The position numbers were made by a program, and so were the translations under genes. From assembly GCF_029537735.1 (NCBI RefSeq), contig NZ_JARPUQ010000002.1:611536-675535 (forward strand): DNA of 64,000 nucleotides. The letters are read 5' to 3'. This document shows, one piece after another, positions 9,609 to 17,665 of the stretch (its first letter is position 1; the number at the start of each line of letters is the position of its first letter). This DNA comes from Robiginitalea aestuariiviva. GTDB lineage: Bacteria; Bacteroidota; Bacteroidia; Flavobacteriales; Flavobacteriaceae. Below the pieces are notes generated by a model, which saw only the letters and a list, made by a program, of their open reading frames with translations, made no database searches and was not told the origin of the DNA.

Positions 9609-10814
9609 TCATAGATTAAAAGGTTCCAGGAGCCGGTGCAGGCGCAGCAGGTCCGATTCGGTATGTGTGGTCTTCCGTTCCAGTTGACGGATGGTTTTCA
9701 GCAGGTTTTCGGCAGCGGTTTCCGCCACCCCGGATTTCAGGGCTATGCGGCGGGACAGGCCGCCGTCCTGGTCGTCCCACTTCAGGAAATACTTCGAGCG
9801 CAGGGCTTCCCGGAAAAACCGGATCCGCTTCCGGATCAGGTCTGTGGCATCCCCATGCTGGAAATACAGGTCGCCTATGGTCCGGGCAAAGGCCACGGAG
9901 GTGTTTTCGGGCGGGGGCATCAGGGGGATGATCCGCTGCTGCCTGCGCGAACGCACCAGCAGGAAAAGCAGGCCCCCGGTCAGGGCCAGGTAATAGGCCC
10001 ACCGCAGGGCGTCCTGAGCCAGGATAAAGCGCAGGGGCGACTGCACCACCACCCGGCCGCTCTTCATGGAGTTGTCCCAGAACAGGGGGGCGTTGTCCAG
10101 GTAAGAGAAAACCCCGGCCGCATAGGGGCCGCCAGGTCCCAGCAGGTGGTAGTTGCCAAAGGCATAAGGGGTGGTGTGCAACAACAGCTGCCCGGCCCCC
10201 ACGGGCAGGCGGACAAAATTCAACCGTTCCTGGGCTACGGGATTACCCGTTGCAAAGTCTGCCGCTTCAAAACGGACGACTCCCAGGGCAATCGCCCGGG
10301 CAGTATCCACAGCGGTAAAATAGGTGCGCAGGTAGCCCTTGTCCAGGGTGGGGTTCAGGCTGTCCCAGGCCCTGCCTTCCAGGCGTACTTCCACGGCCTC
10401 CGAGCCAAAGCCGTATTCGGAAGCCACGGTCAGGCCCAGGCTGTCTTCCAGGGTTTGCCCGAAGGTGTGGCTGCTGATCAGTACCGAATTCCCCTTTTGG
10501 GTGAAATCCAGCAGGGCATAGGCCAGGGTTGGGTCCATGTCCGCCTGTTCATTGATTACTACCAGGGAGGCCTTGCGGGTGGTGTCGCGGGTGCGCAGCC
10601 AGGTATACAGGTCGGTGCTTATAGGGGTAACCCCGGCCTCGGGGAATAAGCCAGGGAGTTCTTGGTAGAGGACGTAGCAGCCAAAAGGATCCCGGGAGGT
10701 ACGCGTAAAGTCTGGCCGCCAGTTGAGGGGCCGGGGCCGGCTGACTTCGAAAATGCCAATCCCCAGGACCGAAAGGCCGAATAGGAGCAACAGGATTTTA
10801 CTGCTTTTTTGCAT
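9609..10814 (-). CDS. DUF4350 domain membrane protein
   Basis: This 401-residue protein has an N-terminal membrane helix, an outer-face domain of about 220 residues resembling the DUF4350 class-I-amidotransferase-like fold, a second membrane helix near residue 265 and a basic cytoplasmic tail of about 110 residues. The ATG at 10814 is chosen because it begins at MQKSSKILLLLFG, a normal signal anchor. A GTG at 10856 would add 14 residues and lengthen the overlap with the upstream gene from 17 to 59 bases. DUF4350 proteins are regular members of MoxR/DUF58/DUF4129 loci; their biochemical role is unknown. Confidence 0.75.
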   Translation of the reverse strand: MQKSSKILLLLFGLSVLGIGIFEVSRPRPLNWRPDFTRTSRDPFGCYVLYQELPGLFPEAGVTPISTDLYTWLRTRDTTRKASLVVINEQADMDPTLAYALLDFTQKGNSVLISSHTFGQTLEDSLGLTVASEYGFGSEAVEVRLEGRAWDSLNPTLDKGYLRTYFTAVDTARAIALGVVRFEAADFATGNPVAQERLNFVRLPVGAGQLLLHTTPYAFGNYHLLGPGGPYAAGVFSYLDNAPLFWDNSMKSGRVVVQSPLRFILAQDALRWAYYLALTGGLLFLLVRSRRQQRIIPLMPPPENTSVAFARTIGDLYFQHGDATDLIRKRIRFFREALRSKYFLKWDDQDGGLSRRIALKSGVAETAAENLLKTIRQLERKTTHTESDLLRLHRLLEPFNL

Positions 10815-11526
10815 CCAGCGCCGGGGTGTTAGGGGTTTCAAAGAGGTGGGCCACACTCCCGTAGCCTTCCGGGTTCAGGGCCTGTTCCCCATACCAGGTG
10901 TATTCGTAAATGCGGGAGGCCTGGGCAAAGGAATGGCGCAGCCCGGCATCCGATATTTCCGAAAGGTAATCCCAGTTGGTTTTTTCCGGGTGGTAGGCTA
11001 TTCGCCCGGCGCGCTGCAACTGCTGCAGCAGCCGCAGGTAGCGGTACCGGACGGCCATGCGGTAATCCCCGGCCGCCAGGGCGGTCTCCAGCAGGGCATC
11101 CAGGTCCGTGGTTTCCAGGGCTTCTTCGGTCCAGATGGCTTTTTGCGGGGCCTCGGCCTCTTTGCGGAACAACTGTCCAAAAGGGGCCTGTATCAGGTAG
11201 CGCACCACCAGGTAGATGGCCAGGGCGCCCAAAAGAATATAGATCACGTATTCCAACACGGCTGCCCAGCCGGGGGGCAGTTCCACCCCAAAAGTGTCGA
11301 AAAGCCAGCGGCTTACCGCATTGATAAAACGGGCCAGGTAATTTTCCGCTGCCCCTTCCGGCCGCAGGTAATCGAAATCTGAACCGGAATATCGCTCATT
11401 CAGGCCCGGCTCAAAGCTGCGTACCTGTCCCGGCCCCAGGGTGTCCGCAGCCACCTCCCGAACCGAATCCGAAACCTGAGCCCCGGCTTGGCGGGGTATG
11501 GATATGGGGTCTGAGACTGGGATCAA
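10798..11526 (-). CDS. DUF4129 domain membrane protein, TTG start
   Basis: The 242-residue product has a disordered N-terminal 75 residues, one membrane helix (about 88-112) and a C-terminal DUF4129 domain with the final TWYGEQALN segment typical of the family. The only in-frame start after the upstream stop is TTG at 11526, which forms a TTGA overlap with the preceding gene, so translation is probably coupled. No signal peptide follows this start, unlike many DUF4129 proteins, leaving its membrane topology uncertain. It lies in the SpoIIM/DUF4129/DUF4350/MoxR/DUF58 island. Confidence 0.75.
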   Translation of the reverse strand: MIPVSDPISIPRQAGAQVSDSVREVAADTLGPGQVRSFEPGLNERYSGSDFDYLRPEGAAENYLARFINAVSRWLFDTFGVELPPGWAAVLEYVIYILLGALAIYLVVRYLIQAPFGQLFRKEAEAPQKAIWTEEALETTDLDALLETALAAGDYRMAVRYRYLRLLQQLQRAGRIAYHPEKTNWDYLSEISDAGLRHSFAQASRIYEYTWYGEQALNPEGYGSVAHLFETPNTPALDAKKQ

Positions 11527-12476
11527 GGGGTTTCGGGTTGGCCGATCAGTTCAATTTTCCGGCGGGTGTTCAGGTTGTATTTCTTTTCGTGCAGGCTGTT
11601 GTACAATACCCCGTTAATCCATTGGGAAAGGGCCTGCTGGAAAAGCCCGGCAATCATCAGAATGCCTACCCCTACGGTAAAGATCAGGGTATCCAGTTCT
11701 TCCATGCGCTGCTGGCCCAGGGTTTCAAACTGGTGGAAGGCGTAAATACCAATCAAAACCCCGGGAGCGGTCATCAGCAGGAGCAAGAGGATGTAGTTCA
11801 GAATGCCCAGGATAAAATTCACTCCCACACAGGTCCAGAAGGATTTCATCACCAGGTCCCAGCCTTCTCCCAGGGCGCTGCCCAGGCCCTTTTTTTCCGA
11901 GATCAGGGCAAAGAGGGAGACCCCCAGCCAGGCGCTTACAAAGAACATCAGGCCGTAATAGGCCAGGGTCCCTACAATCGGGATAAGGGCCAGGATAAAG
12001 CCTACCACAAAGGTCATCAACAGGATGCCCATGGCCAGCAGCACAAACAGGATAATGTTTCCCAGTTCCCCGCGTATGCTGCGCCAGAGGGTGCCTGCCG
12101 TTGGGGTTTCGCCCCCGGTTTCCTGATAGTGGTTCATATAGGCGCTGGCCAGTGCAAAATTCAGGGCGGCTGCCAGGGCCACAATAAGCACGTAGCCCAG
12201 GACGCCCACCATCATAAGGGTACTGCTGGAAGCCACCTCCTCGCTTTCTACGCCCATCTGCATATTCCCAACCCCGTTAATGATACCCGAAAATCCGGAA
12301 ACCAACAGATAACTGCATAGCATCAACCCGATCATAAACAGGCCGTTATACTGGATAAAAATGTTTGAGAAGGGTTTGAAATGCCGCTTCAGGAACACAA
12401 AATACAGGGTGAGGATTTCCCCAAAATCCCGGTTTACCCGAAGGTCAAGGAAGGGGGGTTGGGCTGGGTTTTGCAT
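11523..12476 (-). CDS. Polytopic membrane protein of the MoxR island
   Basis: I do not recognise a named family with certainty. The 317 residues hold about six hydrophobic segments (near 45-65, 90-115, 140-165, 170-195, 215-240 and 260-285) and a basic C-terminus, KKYNLNTRRK. Similar hydrophobic proteins sit in this position, between SpoIIM-like and DUF4129 genes, in other Bacteroidota MoxR loci. It overlaps the SpoIIM-like gene by 32 bases and the DUF4129 gene by 4, so it is translated as part of the same unit. Confidence 0.65.
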   Translation of the reverse strand: MQNPAQPPFLDLRVNRDFGEILTLYFVFLKRHFKPFSNIFIQYNGLFMIGLMLCSYLLVSGFSGIINGVGNMQMGVESEEVASSSTLMMVGVLGYVLIVALAAALNFALASAYMNHYQETGGETPTAGTLWRSIRGELGNIILFVLLAMGILLMTFVVGFILALIPIVGTLAYYGLMFFVSAWLGVSLFALISEKKGLGSALGEGWDLVMKSFWTCVGVNFILGILNYILLLLLMTAPGVLIGIYAFHQFETLGQQRMEELDTLIFTVGVGILMIAGLFQQALSQWINGVLYNSLHEKKYNLNTRRKIELIGQPETP

Positions 12477-13425
12477 GGGTCGTGTTTAGGTATCTGGGAT
12501 AGATGAAATAATAGAACAGGATCAGGCCAAAGCAGGCAGCAATGAGTATAAGCGCCAGCCAGAGGGGCATTTCGGAATAGCGGGTAATAAAACCTTCAAT
12601 AAAGCCGGCCACCACAAAGAAAGGCAGGGTACTCACCAGGACTTTCAGCCCATCCTTGGCCCCCTGCATAAAGGAATGCCGTCTGGGGTAGGTTCCGGGA
12701 AAGAGCAGGCCTTTGCCCATAAGCAGCCCGGCACAACCGGCCACTACGATAACCGAAAGCTCGAATGCCCCGTGAAGCCAGATCTGTTTGTTGGCTTCCA
12801 CAAAAACCCCTTCGTTGTAAAAAAAGGTGATAAAGGCCCCAACCATCACCCCATTGTTGAACAGGAGGTAGGCGGTGCCGATCCCGGCAGTTACCCCCAG
12901 CGCATAGGCCAGCAGGGCTACCCGGATGTTGTGGATGGTGATGCCGAGAAAACTGCCCAGTGCCCCGCCGCTCTTATATATGGCGGTGGGGTTTCCCTGG
13001 GCGATGTTGTCCAGGGTGAGGTTCACATAGGCGTCTCCCAGGATCAGGCGTACAAAACTGGCATCGTTAAGGGCGGAAAGCGAGCCGATGGCCGCGGCCA
13101 GTACAAAGATGAGCAGGGCCAGCCCCAGGGTACGCTGGTGGGGCCCGAAAAAATGGGGAAATTCATGGGTCCAGTACCGCCACAGCCGGTTCCGGCTTTC
13201 CTTTCGGTTCCGGTAGATTATCTGGTGGGCTTCGGATGCCAGGGCATTCAGGTATTCCAGGGTTTTGCTCCCGGGGTAATAGGTCTGGGCATAGGCCAGG
13301 TCGTTGGTCAGGTGGATATAGCCATCCGCCAGGGCGTCAGGGGCCAGCCCGCCGCCTTGTTGCAACGCCTTTTCGAATGCGGTCCATTTTTCCTTATTTT
13401 GCCTGACAAAAGCTGCTTCGCGCAT
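12445..13425 (-). CDS. Stage II sporulation protein M (SpoIIM)-like membrane protein
   Basis: A 326-residue membrane protein whose soluble N-terminal 100 residues are followed by five or so membrane segments of the SpoIIM/DUF95 type. Landmarks are IHNIRVALLAYALGVTAGIG near 170 and HGAFELSVIV near 220. Despite the name it has nothing to do with sporulation in this group; it is the usual first gene of Bacteroidota MoxR islands. It starts 37 bases from the divergent RDD gene, so both promoters must fit into or overlap this short gap. Confidence 0.82.
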   Translation of the reverse strand: MREAAFVRQNKEKWTAFEKALQQGGGLAPDALADGYIHLTNDLAYAQTYYPGSKTLEYLNALASEAHQIIYRNRKESRNRLWRYWTHEFPHFFGPHQRTLGLALLIFVLAAAIGSLSALNDASFVRLILGDAYVNLTLDNIAQGNPTAIYKSGGALGSFLGITIHNIRVALLAYALGVTAGIGTAYLLFNNGVMVGAFITFFYNEGVFVEANKQIWLHGAFELSVIVVAGCAGLLMGKGLLFPGTYPRRHSFMQGAKDGLKVLVSTLPFFVVAGFIEGFITRYSEMPLWLALILIAACFGLILFYYFIYPRYLNTTHAKPSPTPLP

Positions 13426-13462
13426 AGGCTGTAAGAGGGCTTTCGGTTAAAAATAGGATTAA

Positions 13463-14185
13463 ATGGCCAACCTCCAAATAACGACTACCCAAAATGTAAA
13501 CCTGGAATACACCCTGGCCGGGGTAGGGGAGCGCATCCTGGCCTTTCTGGTGGATGGCGGCATCCTCCTGTTATATGCCCTCTTGGTCAGCCAGATTGCC
13601 GATACCATTGGGGTGGTCTTTGACGATGGCTGGACCGGAATTGGCCTGGCCTCCCTGATGATGCTGCCGGCCTTCTGCTACAGCCTGGTACTGCAGAGTA
13701 TATTCAACGGGCAAACCGTGGGGAAAATGATCCTGAAGATCCGGGTGGTACGGCGGGACGGGGCTCCGGTGCAATTCAGCAATTACCTGGTGCGGTGGAT
13801 GCTGCGCCTGGTCGATATCTGGCTGTTTTTCGGTTCCATCGGGCTGCTCTCCATGCTCTTCTCGGAAGCCTACCAGCGTATCGGGGATGCGGCCGCCGGC
13901 ACGGTGGTGGTCAACAACAAGCGCAAAACGCGCATTGACCATACCATCCTGGAGGAACTGGAGCAGGAATATAGTCCTGTGTTCCCCCAGGTGACCCGCC
14001 TGAGTGACCGCGACGTTCGCCTGATCAAGGAGATTTACGGGGTGGCCCGGAGGAGCGGGGATTACGGTACCCTGAAGGCCCTCCGGGAAAAAGTGGAAGG
14101 CCTGCTGCAGACCGGCTCGGACCTTTACGACAAGCCCTATTTGGACGCCGTGCTCAAGGATTATTCATATTATACCCGGGGCTAG
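13463..14185 (+). CDS. RDD family membrane protein
   Basis: The 240-residue product shows the RDD pattern: a first helix starting GERILAFLVDGGILL (about 22-36), a second helix near 60-80, the loop GQTVGKMILKIRVV, and a third helix near 115-135. The cytoplasmic C-terminal 90 residues are extra to the core domain and rich in charged residues. RDD proteins are small membrane proteins with suspected ion-transport roles. It is divergent from the SpoIIM-like gene and followed after one base by the TRIC-type gene. Confidence 0.82.
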   Translation: MANLQITTTQNVNLEYTLAGVGERILAFLVDGGILLLYALLVSQIADTIGVVFDDGWTGIGLASLMMLPAFCYSLVLQSIFNGQTVGKMILKIRVVRRDGAPVQFSNYLVRWMLRLVDIWLFFGSIGLLSMLFSEAYQRIGDAAAGTVVVNNKRKTRIDHTILEELEQEYSPVFPQVTRLSDRDVRLIKEIYGVARRSGDYGTLKALREKVEGLLQTGSDLYDKPYLDAVLKDYSYYTRG

Positions 14186-14186
14186 G

Positions 14187-14801
14187 ATGGTTTTCTTCAC
14201 AACCCTGGATATGTTGGGGACCGCAGCCTTTGCCATTTCGGGGGTGCTGGTGGCCATGGAAAAGCGACTGGACCTCTTTGGGGTAGTCATCGTTGCGGCG
14301 GTTACCGCCATTGGCGGGGGTACCCTGCGCGACCTGCTGATCGGCGATGTGCCCGTGCGCTGGATGGCGGACCCCCGATACCTCTACCTGATCCTGGCAA
14401 CCGCGGCCTTTGCCGTGCTCTTCCAGAGCCGGTTGCGGTACCTGAGGCGATCCCTGTTTTTGTTCGATACCCTGGGCATAGGGTTATATACGCTGGTGGG
14501 GATCGAGAAAGGGCTGGCCACGGGCCTTTCCCCTTTAATTTGCGTGGTGCTGGGCACCATGACAGCCTGTTTCGGGGGGGTAATCCGCGATATCCTCTGC
14601 AACGAGATCCCGGTGATCTTCCGCAAGGAAATCTACGCCACGGCCTGTATAGCCGGCGGGGCCCTGTACTTTGTCCTGCTGGGGGCCGGCCTGCCCGAGG
14701 CCTATGCCTACCTGGCCGGGATTGGCGCCGTAATCCTGATCCGGCTGCTGGCGGTGCGCTTTAAGATTGCCCTGCCCGATATTTACCGCAAGCGCATCTA
14801 A
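14187..14801 (+). CDS. TRIC/UPF0126 family cation channel-like membrane protein
   Basis: This 204-residue protein has seven predicted membrane helices built from two similar halves. Each half carries the family glycine motif: GGGTLRDLLIGDVPVRW near 47 and GGVIRDILCNEIPVIF near 130. It matches bacterial homologues of the trimeric intracellular cation channel (YicG/YadS group), which conduct potassium or other monovalent ions or amino acids. The start follows the RDD stop codon by one base, implying a two-gene transcript. Confidence 0.88.
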   Translation: MVFFTTLDMLGTAAFAISGVLVAMEKRLDLFGVVIVAAVTAIGGGTLRDLLIGDVPVRWMADPRYLYLILATAAFAVLFQSRLRYLRRSLFLFDTLGIGLYTLVGIEKGLATGLSPLICVVLGTMTACFGGVIRDILCNEIPVIFRKEIYATACIAGGALYFVLLGAGLPEAYAYLAGIGAVILIRLLAVRFKIALPDIYRKRI

Positions 14802-14804
14802 GGC

Positions 14805-15536
14805 TTACTCCAGGACTTCCGCCTTCAGGATGTAGACGTTTTTCATGGGCCACTCCCCGTCGTCAATCTCTACCTGGTTAATGGCATCCACTACGTCCAT
14901 CCCTTCCACTACGCGCCCAAATGGGGTATAAGAACCATCCAGGTGGTAGGAGCCGGGGTCGGTTACCACAATAAAGAACTCAAAGGGCGAGGCCAGCATA
15001 TGGGGGTTGTCGATCTCGCTGGAGGGCATGGAAAGCGTGCCCCGGTGGTGCCTGTATCCTTTGCGGGTATCCGGGGGCAGCAGGTAACGCCCAATGGCCT
15101 TGCGCTTCAGGGCGGTTTTCAGGTTGTCGGCATTCCCACCCTGAATGATAAATTTCGGCACCACCCGGTGAAACATGGTACTGTCGAAGTATTTTTTCCG
15201 GGCCAGGTAGATAAAATTGGCCTTGTGGTAGGGCACATTGTCGTAGAGCTCCACGGTAAAGGCGCCCATACTGGTGGTTAGCCGTACCCGGTTGGCTTTT
15301 AGCCCTTTCTGGTATTCAAAGAAAAAGGGGATGGCATTGTCCTCGTCCAGCACCAGGGTGTCTGCGGGGTTTTCCCGCGCTGCGTCCCGGGTTTCACCCG
15401 TATCCTTTTTCAGGGTATCCGCAGGGGCGGTATCCCGGGCCTCCACCTTGGCCGGCACGGATTTATTTTGTTCCTTACACCCGCAGAACAGCCCGGTGGC
15501 CAGGACGGTCAGCAGGAGGATGTTTTTGATTTTCAT
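14805..15536 (-). CDS. Cyclophilin-type peptidyl-prolyl isomerase, probable lipoprotein
   Basis: The 243 residues begin with a lipoprotein-like signal (Cys in FCGCKEQ, about residue 20), then a charged linker to about residue 65 and a cyclophilin domain. Seen motifs are YHKANFIYLARKKYFDSTMFHRVVPKFIIQGG and GTLSMPSSE, the latter in place of the usual GxxSMA. It should catalyse proline isomerisation in the periplasm. Its ATG (15534-15536) overlaps the ATG of the divergent NUDIX gene inside a single CATG, an unusual arrangement discussed in the findings. Confidence 0.88.
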   Translation of the reverse strand: MKIKNILLLTVLATGLFCGCKEQNKSVPAKVEARDTAPADTLKKDTGETRDAARENPADTLVLDEDNAIPFFFEYQKGLKANRVRLTTSMGAFTVELYDNVPYHKANFIYLARKKYFDSTMFHRVVPKFIIQGGNADNLKTALKRKAIGRYLLPPDTRKGYRHHRGTLSMPSSEIDNPHMLASPFEFFIVVTDPGSYHLDGSYTPFGRVVEGMDVVDAINQVEIDDGEWPMKNVYILKAEVLE

Positions 15537-16176
15537 GGACTATAACCGTTTTTCCCGTTCGCTTGCAAAAATAAAGAATCTTCCCCTTCCTGGCCGGGAG
15601 GCCCATTACCAGATGGCGCCCCAGGTTCGGGTAAAGGAACTGGAGGCCATGGAATCCATCCCGGACCAGGCCCGGCAGGCCGGGGTTATGGCCTTGTTTT
15701 ACCCGGGCCAGGATACATTGGCCCGTCTGTTGCTCATCGTGCGTCCCACCTATCCGGGGGTGCATTCCGGGCAGGTTGCCTTTCCGGGCGGGGGTCGGGA
15801 ACCCGAAGATGAGGACCTGTTGCAAACTGCGCTGCGGGAAACCCGTGAGGAAGTTGGCGTGCCCGAGGGGGACGTGCAATGCCTGCGGCCGCTCAGCCCG
15901 CTGTATATCCCGCCCAGCAACTATACGGTTAGCCCGCATGTGGGGCTTTGTACGGCGCGCCCGAACTTCAGGCCGGACCCCGAAGAGGTGGCCGGGCTTA
16001 TCGAAGTGCCGGTGCAGGAGCTTTTGGGGCCGGAAAATATCGTCTCCCGCCCCATGACCACCTCTTATGCCCATCGTATTGAGGTTCCGGCTTTTACATT
16101 TCAGGGGCATATTGTATGGGGGGCCACAGCCATGATTTTGAGCGAGCTTCGGAGCCTTTTAAGGCAGGTGGTCTGA
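15535..16176 (+). CDS. NUDIX hydrolase, CoA pyrophosphatase-like
   Basis: The 213-residue product has a full Nudix box, G-x5-E-x7-RETREEVGV, at about 84-106, preceded by HSGQVAFPGG, the region characteristic of the CoA pyrophosphatase (NudL/YeaB) group. It should split CoA or similar nucleotide diphosphates in the cytoplasm. The ATG at 15535 gives MDYNRFSRSLAKIKNLPLPG, which matches the start of flavobacterial relatives. A later ATG at 15613 would remove this part, and the open frame upstream of 15535 is antisense to the cyclophilin gene. Confidence 0.87.
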   Translation: MDYNRFSRSLAKIKNLPLPGREAHYQMAPQVRVKELEAMESIPDQARQAGVMALFYPGQDTLARLLLIVRPTYPGVHSGQVAFPGGGREPEDEDLLQTALRETREEVGVPEGDVQCLRPLSPLYIPPSNYTVSPHVGLCTARPNFRPDPEEVAGLIEVPVQELLGPENIVSRPMTTSYAHRIEVPAFTFQGHIVWGATAMILSELRSLLRQVV

Positions 16177-16201
16177 CCCTAAATTCGTAAATTTACACCC
16201 T

Positions 16202-17014
16202 ATGGGACTTTTGAAACGAAATCCGTTTGGCCATATCCTGCTGCTTAAGAAATGGTTGATCCGCATCATGGGGGTACTTACCCACCAGCGCTATAAAGGC
16301 TTTAACAAGCTGGAGATTGAGGGCTCTGAAATCCTGAGGTCCCTGCCCGGCGAAAATGTACTGTTTGTGAGCAACCACCAGACCTATTTTGCGGATGTGG
16401 TGGCCATGTTCCACGTTTTTAACGCCAGCCTGAGCGGGCGGGTGGACAACATCAAGAATGTGGGTTACCTCTGGAACCCCAAGCTCAACATCTATTATGT
16501 GGCGGCCAAGGAAACCATGGGCAAGAGCCTGCTCACCAAGATCCTGGCCTATGCGGGGTCCATCAGCATTGAACGAACCTGGAGGGCAGACGGGGAGAAT
16601 GTGAACCGGCAGGTGCGTATGAGCGACATCACCAATATCGGGACCGCCCTTAAAGACGGGTGGGTGATCACTTTCCCTCAAGGTACCACGACCCCCTGGA
16701 AGCCCATTCGCAAGGGCACGGCCCACATCATCAAAAAATACAAGCCCCATGTGGTTCCTGTGGTCATAGACGGGTTCCGCCGCTCCTTCGATAAAAAGGG
16801 GTTGTTCGTCAAAAAGAAAGGCATCCTGCAGTCTATGGTGATCAAGCCGCCGCTGGAGATTGACTACGACGGGGAATCCGTGGAGTCCATTATCGAAAAG
16901 CTGGAATACGCCATTGAGCAGCATCCTTCATTCCTTAAGGTTATCCCCAAGGAAGAATTACTTGCCTATGAAGCGGCCCACGAGGAGCGTCGCTGGCGCC
17001 CCGGCAGGAATTAG
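16202..17014 (+). CDS. Lysophospholipid acyltransferase family protein (PlsC-like)
   Basis: The 270-residue protein resembles 1-acyl-sn-glycerol-3-phosphate acyltransferases: NHQTYFADV near 57-65 (motif I), ERTWRADGE (about 123) and FPQGTTTPW near 158-166 (motif III). It should transfer an acyl chain in membrane lipid synthesis at the inner membrane. Motif I is odd: His and Asp are separated by five residues (HQTYFAD) instead of the usual four. The product could therefore be a distinct acyltransferase subgroup. Its 3-prime end overlaps the convergent gene by 4 bases. Confidence 0.82.
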   Translation: MGLLKRNPFGHILLLKKWLIRIMGVLTHQRYKGFNKLEIEGSEILRSLPGENVLFVSNHQTYFADVVAMFHVFNASLSGRVDNIKNVGYLWNPKLNIYYVAAKETMGKSLLTKILAYAGSISIERTWRADGENVNRQVRMSDITNIGTALKDGWVITFPQGTTTPWKPIRKGTAHIIKKYKPHVVPVVIDGFRRSFDKKGLFVKKKGILQSMVIKPPLEIDYDGESVESIIEKLEYAIEQHPSFLKVIPKEELLAYEAAHEERRWRPGRN

Positions 17015-17661
17015 TGGTCCAGCCGTTTCAGTTCCTTGTAGTTGGCATATAGCCTGCGGGTAAGCAACCCGTAAAGCAGGAAATAAATCCCGCCCATCAG
17101 GGCGGTAAAGAGGATGGCCAGCACGGCCATGATACCCATCACCAGCCATTTGAGTTGTACCGGGTCCTGGTCTGCATCCGGGTGGAGGTGCAGGGCCCCC
17201 ACCAGGTTGTCGGAGAAGTACATGCCGGCAATAAAGACCCCGAAGATTACCAGGATCATGCTCAGGCAGAAAATCACGTAGTGCTTAACCGTACGACGGG
17301 TCCGGATAATCCGGTCCATCAGTCGGCTGGCATCTTCCAGCACCGAGATTTCCCGGTATCGCATGTAAAACTGCACGATAAAATAGAGCACCACGGCATA
17401 CTGGATTACCGTCACCACAATCAGCTCGGTCTGTATGCCCAGGTCCCGGGCCACGTCGTAGCCGTTGCCGTTGCGGAAGGAGGGGACCAGGTACAGCAGG
17501 TGGGGCACGATAAATTCGATGATGCTGATGTAAAAGATCCACCGGACTAGGGAAGAAGAGCGCTTCCAGATCATACGGTGGAGCTGGTCGAAGGACAGGC
17601 GGGGAAGGGCTTCTTCCCGCTGCTGCCAGTCTTTTTTAAGTAAATCCAGTTCGTCCATCAT
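17011..17661 (-). CDS. Four-helix membrane protein paired with an ECF sigma factor
   Basis: I recognise no characterised family. The 216 residues begin with a short soluble segment (about 1-37, DLLKKDWQQREEALP) followed by four hydrophobic helices near 40-62, 75-100, 130-150 and 175-205. Similar proteins in Flavobacteria are often mislabelled as beta-carotene monooxygenases. The gene follows the sigma-factor stop by 4 bases, so it may sense or restrain that sigma factor, although it has no recognised anti-sigma domain. The first codons are ATGATG; either may be used. Confidence 0.68.
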   Translation of the reverse strand: MMDELDLLKKDWQQREEALPRLSFDQLHRMIWKRSSSLVRWIFYISIIEFIVPHLLYLVPSFRNGNGYDVARDLGIQTELIVVTVIQYAVVLYFIVQFYMRYREISVLEDASRLMDRIIRTRRTVKHYVIFCLSMILVIFGVFIAGMYFSDNLVGALHLHPDADQDPVQLKWLVMGIMAVLAILFTALMGGIYFLLYGLLTRRLYANYKELKRLDH

Positions 17662-17665
17662 GGCC

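Noticed and set aside
15274-15534. N-terminal extension of the NUDIX frame by 87 residues
   Set aside because: It is antisense to the cyclophilin coding region, composition is Ser/Arg-rich and unlike the family; the conserved protein starts at 15535.
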